DNA of 11,130 nt from Baffinella frigidus (taxonomy: Eukaryota; Cryptophyceae; Cryptomonadales; Baffinellaceae): contig MU646330.1 in assembly GCA_026770585.1 (NCBI GenBank), positions 365,786 to 376,915 of the forward strand. The letters are read 5' to 3'. Position numbers and translations under genes: made by a program. The notes beneath the pieces are model-generated. The model worked only from the letters and a program-made list of their open reading frames with translations. It did not search any database and had not been told where the DNA came from. Shown here one piece after another: positions 1 through 6,291 of the stretch (its first letter is position 1; each line of letters begins with the position of its first letter).

Positions 1-475
1 TTTAGGGTTTAGGGTTTAGGGTTTTTGGTTTAGGGTTCAGGGTTTATTTTAGGATATTCGACTGCAACGTATCGCTTTTGACCGCGAACGCTGCGAAACC
101 TTTTTGAGGGTTTAGGGTTTAGCGTTGAGGGTTTATGGTTTATGGTTTATGGTTGGGTTTAAGGTCAGGGTTCAGGGTTTAGGATTTTAAGGTCAGGGTT
201 CAGGGTTTAGGATTTAAGATCAGGGTTCAGGGTTTAGGATTTATTTTAGGCTATTCGACTGCAACGTGTCGCTTTTGACCACGAAAGCCGCAAAGCCTTT
301 TTGAGGGTTTAGGGTTTAGAGTTTAGGGCTCAGGGTTTAGGGTTTAGGGTTTATTTTAGGATATTCGACTGCAGCGTGTCAGTTTTGACCGCGAACTCCG
401 CGAAACCTTTTTGAGGGTTTAGGGTTAGGGTTTAGGGTTTAGGGTTTAGGGTTTAGGGTTTAGGGTTTAGGTTAG
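1..475 (+). repeat. Degenerate telomere-like TTTAGGG array, left end
   Basis: Runs of TTTAGGG are mixed with TTCAGGG, TTTATGG and AAGGTCAGGG variants and broken by a satellite. The longest clean run is about 410-470. The G-rich strand is the plus strand, so its 5'-to-3' direction points into the window. That is the wrong orientation for a chromosome end lying to the left. It is therefore an interstitial or subtelomeric array, or the true end lies elsewhere. Variant density suggests an old array. Confidence 0.9.
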
Positions 476-608
476 GATATTCGACCGCAACGTCCCGCTC
501 CTGACCGCGATGGCTGCGAAACCTAGGTTAGGGTTTGGGTTAGGGTTTAGGGTTTAGGTTAGGATATTCGACCGAACAGAGCCTTGACTGCGAACGCTGC
601 GAAACCTA
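51..608 (+). repeat. Five copies of a ~60-bp satellite inside the telomere-like array
   Basis: Copies lie at 51-110, 248-307, 358-417, 474-524 and 561-608. Each begins AGGATATTCGAC or a close variant, continues through a GACCGCGAACGCTGCGAAAC-like core, and runs back into TTTAGGG repeats. The first three copies keep a CTTTTTGAGGG tail; the last two are shorter and more diverged. Start-to-start spacing is 197, 110, 116 and 87 bp, so the spacer rather than the unit varies. The pattern is typical of subtelomeric satellites. The function is unknown. Confidence 0.85.
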
Positions 609-860
609 GACCAAAACACGGTCAGGTTATGAGGCTATGACAACTTAAAGAGACCACGCGACGATAACCTGAGTATCAAATCCCTCTGTTTTCAAAGTCA
701 ACTCGCCTTCGATCGCCCACAAATCTGTCAACTGATCCGTAGAATGATTTTATAATTGCGGGGATAATAGAAAGACTCAACAAAAAACACACCTGTTTGA
801 TACATAGGCCATCGTCGCGTGGGGGTACCTCGCTCATTGGCGGCGCTCAAAAGTGGCAAC
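609..860. other. No gene recognised; repeat remnants
   Basis: No convincing reading frame is visible. At 697-741 the spacing of AAGTCAAC...CCACAAATCTGTCAACT resembles the inner part of the CTAGCTCT foldback family found at 2914-2960, so it may be a decayed copy. At 822-835 there is a terminal-repeat-like end shared with the 9702-9825 element. Confidence 0.4.
822..835 (+). repeat. Solo end of the GTACCTCGCTCA foldback element
   Basis: GGGGTACCTCGCTCA matches the outer arm of the foldback element at 9702-9825 and its fragments. Only the end is recognisable here, so it is a truncated relic or a chance short match. Confidence 0.45.
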
Positions 861-1013
861 CCTCAAAAGTGGAGGTCGATGTAAGGCTCGAAACCTGAGC
901 GGGTGACTTTCATCTTGTCCTTCTACCAGAAGCGCGAAGGCACATATACTTCTGTATCACTCATCTCCAGGCTTGAGAAGAATACATAACCCGCAGCCCT
1001 CAAAAGTGGAGGT

Positions 1014-1041
1014 CATCGCCCTCCAAAAGTGGAGGGCGATG
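1014..1041. repeat. Perfect 11-bp inverted repeat, 6-nt loop
   Basis: CATCGCCCTCC (1014-1024) and GGAGGGCGATG (1031-1041) are exact reverse complements around AAAAGT. The hairpin sits at one end of the second exon-like copy. The CTCAAAAGTGGAGG motif recurs at 861-875 and near 998-1013 with weaker pairing. Confidence 0.8.
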
Positions 1042-1387
1042 TAGGGCTCAAAACCTGAGCGGGCGACTTTCATCTTTTCCCTCTGCCAGAAGCGCTTCGC
1101 CCACCGCTGGAACCCGTGCCAAAACCAACCCCTGTCTGAGTCAATCCGGTCTCCTCATACAGCGGTGACCGAAAGTTAATTCCCCTGTTGTGTGGTACGA
1201 ATTCGGTGTGGACATGATCAGTCAACCCGAGTGAGGCAGCGCGTGGGACTCCACTGATTTTGGGACATCTTACACGGAATGTTGAGCTGGGGCTCGAAAC
1301 CTGAGCGGGCGACTTTCATTTTGTCCTTCTGCCAGAAGCGCATCGCCCACCGCTGGAACCCGTGCCGCTTCATCTGGTTCTGTTCAG

Positions 1388-1530
1388 GCACTCAGAGTTA
1401 GGGTTCAGAGTTTAGAGACGAAAGGCCATGCCAGCGCCCTTGCCTGGCACCCGTGCCTCTTCATTCTGCAGAGGGTTTAGGGTTTAGGGTTCAGAGGTAG
1501 AGGCACTCCGGGTTGAGGGTTCAGAGGTTG
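1388..1530 (+). repeat. Short telomere-like patches between exon-like copies
   Basis: GTTAGGGTTCAGAGTTTAGAG at 1397-1417 and GGGTTTAGGGTTTAGGGTTC near 1473-1493 are short TTTAGGG/TTCAGAG patches. They directly follow two of the exon-like copies, suggesting the two repeat types have been shuffled together. Confidence 0.7.
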
Positions 1531-1630
1531 GGGTGTATGGTTTAACACGGCCTTGGTTTAATACGACCTCCATCGCTGGAACCCGTACCACTTCATCTGG
1601 TTATGGTCAGGCACACTTTCTCGTCAGCTT

Positions 1631-1660
1631 GAGAGAGAGAGAGAACGAGAGAGAGAGCGA

Positions 1661-1695
<35 letters not shown>

Positions 1696-1790
1696 AACGC
1701 ACGAGAGAGAGAGAGAGAGAGAGCGCGAGCGAGCGAGAGCGAGAGAGAGCGAGCGAGCGAGAGAGAGCGAGAGAGAGAGAGAGCGAGAGA
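1631..1790 (+). repeat. GA microsatellite with GC-rich core
   Basis: About 160 bp of (GA)n with GAGC and GCGC interruptions. Frames open through it on both strands encode only Arg/Glu/Ser or Leu/Ser runs and are not genes. It follows directly on a copy of the minus-strand exon-like module (1571-1613). Confidence 0.95.
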
Positions 1791-1796
1791 TAGAAG

Positions 1797-1856
1797 ACCC
1801 TAAACCCCAAACCCAGGACGGCACGGACCACCGCCCTACCCGCGGGAACTCGATTC
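1797..1856. other. C-rich telomeric stub and spacer
   Basis: ACCCTAAACCCCAAACCC at 1797-1814 is telomere-like but opposite in orientation to the array that starts at 1857. The spacer holds GGCACGGACC, which recurs just beyond the far end of that array at 2138-2147. Confidence 0.65.
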
Positions 1857-2132
1857 GGGTTTAGGGTTTAGGGTTCAGAGTTCAGGGTTTAGGGTTTAGG
1901 GTTTAGGGTTCAGGGTTTAGGGTTTAGGGTTTAGGGTTTAGGGTTCAGGGTTTAGGGTTTATAGTTTAGGGTTTAGAGTTTAGGGTTTATAGTTTAGGGT
2001 TTAGGGTTCAGGGTTTAGGGTTTAGGTTTTAGATTTTAGTGTTGAGTGTTTAGGGTTCAGAGTTCAGGGTTCAGGGTTCAGGGTTCAGGGTTTAGGGTTC
2101 AGGGTTCAGGGTTTAGGGTTTAGGGTTTAGGG
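1857..2132 (+). repeat. Interstitial TTTAGGG/TTCAGGG array
   Basis: About 276 bp of heptamers, mainly TTTAGGG and TTCAGGG with a few TTTATAG and TTTAGAG. Again the G-rich strand is plus. It is bounded on both sides by GC-rich sequence containing GGCACGGACC. Confidence 0.92.
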
Positions 2133-2189
2133 TGTATGGCACGGACCTCCTCATCCACCGCCGCGGAGGGGGCCGTGCGCCCGACCGCC

Positions 2190-2579
2190 AGGTTCCCCCA
2201 GAACCGCGCTGTTTCGCGTCAGCAATGTCAGCAATGTCAGGATGATAGTGTGTCCTACACAGGTTCCCCTAGAACCGCGCTGCTTTGCGTCAGCAATGTC
2301 AGCAATGTCAGCAATGTCAACGTAACAGTATTTAAGAGCAGAAATTCAGTACAAAGGGGCGAATAGAAAGCCTTTAGGACGAGGTTCCCCCAGAACCGCG
2401 CTGCTTCGCGTCAGCATGTCAGCAATGTCAGCATGATAGTGTGTCCAACATACAGGTAGTGTGTCCAACACACCGCGCAAGCGGCGCAAGCGTGTCCAAC
2501 AGACAGAGGCACACAGTAGGTGTGTCCAACACAGGAGGTTGCCCCAGAACCGCGCTGCTTCGCGTCAGCAATGTCAGCT
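2190..2579 (+). repeat. Four-copy repeat with embedded 9-bp and 12-bp tandems
   Basis: Copies start near 2190, 2261, 2382 and 2536 with AGGTTCCCC[C/T]AGAACCGCGCTG (GCCCC in the last copy). They continue through GCGTCAGCAATGTC and then a variable number of CAGCAATGT nonamers. Between the last two copies a GTGTGTCCAACA-type motif repeats several times (2450-2530). All copies can be read in a frame giving GSPRTALLRVSNV, with the nonamers adding SNV triplets. No start or splice structure supports a gene. Confidence 0.75.
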
Positions 2580-2881
2580 TTCGCGGCGTCGTATCAGCAG
2601 CCACCTGCCCTCTTAGAGCGAAAAAATCGGGACCCTCCTGGTACAAACCCGCCAACCTGATTCTATTCGTCTGCTTCTTTGTTACTCGCGATAAAGGTCC
2701 TAGCTAGGCCCTTGAACCTTGAGTTGAGTGATACAATAGTCCATGAGCCTTAAGGAGGGGGGTCGCCTCAGAAATGTGTGTGCACTGGTGGCATCCGGTG
2801 CGTCTCGTTGATTCGGCCCGCGCCGAATCATCCCAAACGCAAACGAGCAACACGCTTTTCACTACCGAGGGTGGACTGACC
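2580..2881. other. No gene recognised; unique sequence plus a small hairpin
   Basis: GGTACAAACCCGCCAACCT near 2640 resembles an internal motif of the CTAGCTCT foldback family. TGATTCGGC and GCCGAATCA (2809-2830) form a 9-bp hairpin with a 4-nt loop. A dispersed repeat begins at 2706. No coding frame is supported. Confidence 0.4.
2706..2770 (+). repeat. Dispersed repeat, copy 1 (copy 2 at 3815-3880)
   Basis: AGGCCCTTGAACCTTGA, then a GAGTGATACAA block, GTGAGCCTT or ATGAGCCTT, and CGCCTCAG are shared by 2706-2770 and 3815-3880 in the same orientation, with substitutions and small indels. The two copies flank the block of foldback elements at 2882-3603. Confidence 0.75.
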
Positions 2882-3017
2882 TCCCGCTCTGCCTCAATCG
2901 GGTTGACCGACTATTCTTAAGTTGACAATCCAGCTTCCGGGTACAAATCCGTCAACTTTGGAGCAGGAAAGAGCCCGGGGAAAGCAGATTGGTGAGCCCG
3001 AATAGACTGAGAGAGAG
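2882..3017 (+). mobile_element. CTAGCTCT-family foldback element, degenerate copy A1
   Basis: It starts CCGCTCTGCCTCAATCGGG and holds CTTAAGTTGACA, GGTACAAATCCGTCAACTTT and GAAAGAGCC in the same order as the copies at 4123-4256 and, reversed, 6851-6939 and 7322-7475. It ends in GGTGAGCCCGAATAGACTGA. The ends are eroded. No protein is encoded, so it is a non-autonomous element if mobile. Confidence 0.6.
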
Positions 3018-3090
3018 ATCCACACAAGATCCTTTGGGGGGGTATTTCGTGGCTGAAATTGGAGCCATTGGCTGAAATTTGAGCCATTTT

Positions 3091-3199
3091 CATTGTTTCA
3101 TACGAGAAATCAGAGGAGAAATTACTATGGCATAGGTCATCTGACTTATGAATCCTAATTAAATCAATTACCCCCCCCCCGACAATCCTGGGTGGCTAG
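3091..3199 (-). mobile_element. Dispersed element B, minus orientation
   Basis: The reverse complement of this stretch matches 7013-7117 over about 105 bp: AGCCACCCAGGATTGTCGG, a G-run, TTTAATTAGG, TTCATAAGT, TAGTAATTTCTCCT and ATGAAA, all in order. Differences include the length of the homopolymer and a short indel. Confidence 0.8.
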
Positions 3200-3214
3200 G
3201 ACCTGTGCCGCGGC
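3195..3214 (+). repeat. 20-bp direct repeat (other copy 3599-3618)
   Basis: GCTAGGACCTGTGCCGCGGC occurs identically at 3195-3214 and 3599-3618, bracketing about 385 bp that includes the A2 and C1 elements. It may be a duplicated junction left by insertion or recombination. Confidence 0.8.
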
Positions 3215-3385
3215 ACAGTTCCGATAACTGAATCAGTTCCTTTTCAATAGGGAGGTTGCAGAGGAGAAATCAGTAGGGCATAGTAAATTTAATTGGGCCG
3301 CCTAATTAAACGGAAACACTAATTAGGGGACTGGTCCAGTTATCTTCTGAGATGAGATTGGTGAGGCTGAATAGACTGAGAGAGC

Positions 3386-3594
3386 CACTCGAGGCTAGAA
3401 GTGTGACTATTTTAAAACAGGAATTCGTTTACAAGTGATGAAAAAAAAGAGGTGTGTAGTAATTTTTACACAAATGGGGGCGTTTGGTCACGTATCGGGC
3501 GGAATTCCGCCCGATACGTGACCACGCGTGCCCGTGACTGGTACTAAATTTCACAACTCCATATTTAAAATAGTCCCATTTCTAGCCTCGAGTG
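3386..3594 (+). mobile_element. CACTCGAG foldback element C1
   Basis: It begins CACTCGAGGCTAGAA and ends TTCTAGCCTCGAGTG, exact inverse ends. GGACTATTTTAAA-like sequence extends the arms to about 31 bp. The hexamer GAGAGC flanks it on both sides (3380-3385 and 3595-3600), a plausible 6-bp target-site duplication. Inside are an A-run, GTGTAGTAATTTT and a 40-bp perfect palindrome. A second copy lies at 7529-7745. There is no transposase frame, so it fits a MITE. Confidence 0.85.
3485..3524. repeat. 40-bp perfect palindrome inside C1
   Basis: The sequence is exactly self-complementary about the GAATTC centre (3502-3507). Outer arms read TGGTCACGT; inner arms read ATCGGGCG and CGCCCGAT. The equivalent position in C2 (7637-7674) has the same length and the same outer arms but a different inner-arm sequence. 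Confidence 0.95.
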
Positions 3595-3618
3595 GAGAGC
3601 TAGGACCTGTGCCGCGGC

Positions 3619-3948
3619 CCGTCAGCTCGAGGACGCAAGTCGACTGCCCTCCGAAGTCCGAGTCCGACGCCGTCTGAAAGTGGCCGTGTCCACTTAGCGC
3701 ATGTGAGTGACCGTGTCCACTTAGCGCATGTCCGGGCCGGGTGTCCACTTAGCGCATGTCCGGGCCGTGGTTCTTCTTCTTCTTTACTCTCTCTCTTGAT
3801 TCAGGTCCGAAATGAGGCCCTTGAACCTTGATTCGAGTGATACAAAAGTCTGTGAGCCTTCAGAAACGGGCCCGCCTCAGAGACAAGAGCCGAGTACTGG
3901 CGTAGGTACCCAACTTGGCAACAGAGTTGCTGGTCTTTCAAATCTCAC
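3619..3948. other. No gene recognised; tandem repeat, TTC/CT tract and dispersed repeat
   Basis: The tandem repeat at 3686-3768 and a TTC/CT-rich tract at 3772-3796 lie here, followed by the second copy of the 2706-2770 dispersed repeat at 3815-3880. A minus-strand open frame here encodes the tandem repeat (HALSGHGH) and has no other support. Confidence 0.5.
3686..3768 (+). repeat. Three-copy ~27-bp tandem repeat
   Basis: GTGTCCACTTAGCGCATGT recurs at 3686, 3713 and 3741. The last two copies are followed by CCGGGCCG. Confidence 0.9.
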
Positions 3949-4081
3949 AGGAAAACGGTTTTAATTTACAACTTTTGGATTCAATCAAGATCACAACACG
4001 AATGCCTTAATATTACTAGTAAAACTCATTATGTGTAGTAAATTTCACTGCCAGAAAGTTTTAAATTAAAACCGTTTTCCT
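3949..4081 (+). mobile_element. Foldback element D1
   Basis: The outer arms AGGAAAACGGTTTTAATTTA and TAAATTAAAACCGTTTTCCT are inverse over 20 bp and the pairing continues into AAAACTTT-like sequence. The core ACACGAATGCCTTAATATTA (3996-4015) followed by CTAGTAA is shared with the element at 6651-6785, though the outer arms of the two differ. Length is 133 bp with no coding capacity. Confidence 0.85.
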
Positions 4082-4122
4082 AAGAAATCCGCCAGCGTTA
4101 AACTAAACGATCAAAATGATTC

Positions 4123-4256
4123 CTAGCTCTACCTCAGTCGGGTTGGCCGTCTTAAGTCGGCATCCTGGGTTTGCGGTACAACTCCATCATCTTTCTAGCG
4201 AGAAAGAGCCAGATCTCACAAAATTTGTGAGACCAAATACACTGAGGCAGAGCTAG
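4123..4256 (+). mobile_element. CTAGCTCT foldback element A3, most complete copy
   Basis: Terminal inverted repeats CTAGCTCTACCTCAGT (4123-4138) and ACTGAGGCAGAGCTAG (4241-4256) differ at one pair. Next to the right end is a 23-nt hairpin (4211-4233) containing TCTCACAAAATTTGTGAGA. Hairpins of equal length but different stem sequence occupy the matching place in A4 and A5. Length is 134 bp; non-coding. Confidence 0.85.
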
Positions 4257-4310
4257 AATTCCGTTTGGAGGGCCGGGGTGGAACGCTAGCCACCAGCCCT
4301 CAGAGTGGGG

Positions 4311-4992
4311 TCAAATCGTCTTTTTCATTCCCCTTGATGTGTACTGGACTTCGCTGGAATTCGGCGACCTGTGGTAAAATTCAGGGGTCTCAAAAACGAT
4401 GATTTGCTCCCACTCTGAGTGCTGGAGAGGCAGCACCTGCCAGGTGTCGAGGTTCGTGGCGTCCTTGAAAGAGAACCACACTTTGTCCTGCTCCGGAGCC
4501 ATGTCCATCGTGAACGCTGTCCAGGATGCAACGCGTCAGGTGACCTGGAAAGTGCTCCACGCACAGAACGCAGACGGACGGCACTCTCCTACAGGTTCAG
4601 GTTCCAGGCCCCCATCCCCGAGCTTGCAATCAATTGGGCATGTGAGACGGTCCCGGAAGAGCCGCACCTCCTTTCAAATCGGTCAGCCAACCAACGATCT
4701 TGTTCTTTGCCATCGCCGGGGCCCCCCATGCCATCGCCGGGGCCCCCCTTACCATCGCCGGGATCCCCCGAAGGCCCGCCCCCGCCCTTTCAGGGACCCC
4801 GCTGCTGACTCGCCGCCCTCCACCAACAAACTCTACCGGACAACGTGGCGCCCCCAGCCGCAGGACCCCCCCGGGCTGCATCGCAGGGGACAGAGTTCGG
4901 GTTGTTGATGCGCGGGGGTGCGCGAAGGTTGCGCGGAGGGGGAGCAGCGCCGAACGACAGGCTGAGAGGCGACTCATTTTCGCCGCCACCAT
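4311..4992 (-). CDS. Hypothetical two-exon protein with presequence-like N-terminus
   Basis: Proposed exons on the minus strand are 4992-4668 and 4516-4311. The intron (4667-4517, 151 bp) has GAG|GTGCGG and GGACAG|CG ends. Both junctions are phase 1, giving 176 aa. The first residues (MVAAKMSRLSACRSALLPLR) are rich in Ala, Arg, Ser and Leu and lack acidic residues, like a mitochondrial or plastid targeting peptide. Met6 (AAAATGAG) is an alternative start. Residues about 75-95 carry three GAPAMA-like heptads from a 21-bp tandem repeat. Exon 2 (DKVWFSFKDATNLDTWQVLP, then HSEWEQIIVFETPEF) has ordinary protein composition and G/C-rich third positions, and stops at TGA 4313-4311. I do not recognise it. 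The F-x-D-x-x-x-L-x-x-W-x-V pattern loosely recalls the start of CIA30-type domains, but this is weak. The C-terminus may be truncated, because the A3 element ends 54 bp beyond the stop. Long plus-strand frames here look like shadows. Confidence 0.5.
4710..4772. repeat. 21-bp minisatellite within the minus-strand exon
   Basis: CCATCGCCGGGGCCCCCC-like units start at 4710, 4731 and 4752. The 21-bp period keeps the minus-strand frame open as repeated GAPAMA heptads. Confidence 0.85.
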
Positions 4993-5108
4993 CGCGATCT
5001 TAAGTCTACACCGGGTGTAGACTTAAGAATCTTTGAATCAAAAGGTTTGATGGTCAAATCTTCCTCAATCGGCTCAACTTCATGCTTGACCCTAGACACT
5101 GGCGGAAG
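4993..5108. promoter_or_regulatory. Shared divergent promoter region (inferred)
   Basis: This 116-bp gap separates the proposed starts of the minus-strand gene (4992) and the plus-strand ankyrin gene (5109). If translation begins at the upstream in-frame ATG at 5082, the gap is 89 bp. No clear TATA box is visible. The main feature is the palindrome at 4998-5028. Calling it a bidirectional promoter rests on both gene models being right. Confidence 0.4.
4998..5028. repeat. 31-nt perfect palindrome between divergent genes
   Basis: TCTTAAGTCTACACC (4998-5012) and GGTGTAGACTTAAGA (5014-5028) are exact reverse complements around one central G. It begins 6 bp from the proposed minus-strand ATG. It could be a dimer-binding site, a hairpin in a 5' leader, or a tiny foldback relic. 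Confidence 0.95.
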
Positions 5109-6246
5109 ATGGCGGTGCTCGCAGCGGGGGGCTGGCTGCTTGCCTCCGCATCAGGTACACCCGCCGCCCTGGTGAGGAGTGGCTCGGAGTGCGGAGGGTT
5201 TCAGCATTGATTTTGGGAAACCTGGTCACGGGAACCCAGGATGAAGAAGGTATCACAGGGGGAAGATCTCTCGCATGGGTTAGAGGATTAAAGGGTCGAA
5301 TCCGCGCAGGCGGCGCCGCAACAACGCAGGTGTGCACGGGTGGTTGGGGCGGGGATGCGTTCCCGGAGAGCGAGATTTTGCGGGCGAGCCGGGCGGGGGA
5401 CGAGGCGCGGCTGGCGCGGGGTGGCGCGGGGTGCCCGCCCGGCGTGGCCGACCCGGTGCTGGGGCTTACGCCGCTTCACCTGGCGTCGCGGGTGGGCAGC
5501 GCCGCTACGGTCCGTGCGCTCCTCGAGGCTGCGGGGCGGTACCCAGATCCCACGCCCAGAAAATCGCAACCCAAAGCCTTTCACCCTCACACCCATCGAA
5601 TCCTTCAGTCCAGCATGGATCCAGCGATCGCTGTTGATCCACGCCCGACTCTAAATTTAGAACCACACACCACCGCACGCGATCTGCGGACGCACCCTAA
5701 CCTGCAACCGCACACCCCAGCCGCAGCGAGGATGGCGGCGAGGGGCGGGCGGGTGAGGAGGCGATGCGGACGCGGGGGGGGGGGGAAGAGGTCGCGGCGG
5801 CGGCTAACGCGCGCAGCGCGCATGGATTTACGCCGCTGCACTATGCCGCCGCTCGCGGGCATGCAGACGTGCGGCCCCTCCTCCGCCCGATGCTTAAATC
5901 CGGGGACATGTGTAATTTAGAAGGAAATGGACCCCTATTTGTTCATAGGAGTTAGACGAAGGTTAATTAGGGCCCTAAATGAAAATAATTAGGACCAGAA
6001 CCCGGTTTGATAGGCCGTTTTCGTTTAAACTGAACATGTTCCCGGATGAGCTTGCCACGTCAAATGCCGAGATAGTGTTGCGGATGCGGGCGCCGGCCCG
6101 TATCAGAACGGCGATTCCTCTTCAGCAAATGCAGGCATCGGCATCACCTCACGCGGCAGTCAGCAGGCCAGGCAGTCAGCACACCAGCGCTGACATTCCC
6201 CCTGGCCAGCACAGGTGGTTGACGTGTTGCTGCTGGCGGGGGTCAA

Positions 6247-6291
<45 letters not shown>

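Larger units (their letters stand above)
861..1614 (-). pseudogene. Five dispersed copies of an exon-like module, minus strand
   Basis: Related segments lie at 861-935, 1015-1120, 1289-1391, 1424-1471 and 1571-1613. Read on the minus strand they share one frame. The composite peptide begins VP[E/D][Q/H]NQMK, then GFQRWA, RFWQ[K/R][D/E]KMKV and [A/T]RSGFEPYI. The 1015-1120 and 1289-1391 copies stay open in that frame, and two of their five codon differences are silent. The 861-935 copy has a TAG inside the RFW..K motif and a TGA after YIDLHF. The 1424-1471 copy is recognisable only as RMKRHGCQ. No start codon, complete gene or splice site could be fixed. I do not recognise the family; the Trp/Phe spacing is only loosely like Sfi1-type repeats. 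Decayed tandem exon copies seem more likely than a working gene. Several copies abut TTTAGGG-like sequence. Confidence 0.5.
3340..3603 (+). mobile_element. CTAGCTCT-family remnant A2, split by element C1
   Basis: GATTGGTGAGGCTGAATAGA at 3355-3374 matches the right end of A1 (GATTGGTGAGCCCGAATAGA). If the C1 element at 3386-3594 and one copy of its duplicated flank are removed, the flanks rejoin as ACTGAGAGAGCTAG. This resembles the right terminal repeat of A3, ACTGAGGCAGAGCTAG. Confidence 0.6.

Noticed and set aside
1-50. Functional telomere at the left edge
   Set aside because: A left chromosome end should show the C-rich strand on plus. Here it is G-rich and heavily degenerate.
1533-1831. 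Arg/Glu and Leu/Ser frames over the GA tract
   Set aside because: Pure microsatellite translation on both strands.
2190-2579. CRISPR-like repeat-spacer pattern
   Set aside because: Copies vary in length, spacing is irregular (71, 121, 154 bp), spacers are themselves repeats, and the context is eukaryotic.
4399-4908. 169-aa plus-strand frame opposite the two-exon model
   Set aside because: Composition is Arg/Pro/Ser-rich with CHRRGPP repeats that mirror the minus-strand minisatellite. The minus-strand reading has a better start, targeting-like leader and phase-matched intron.
5189-5920. 243-aa single frame covering the first ankyrin block without splicing
   Set aside because: After the first repeat it runs into Pro/His/Arg-rich sequence and misses the second ankyrin block, which is in another frame. 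The spliced model explains both.
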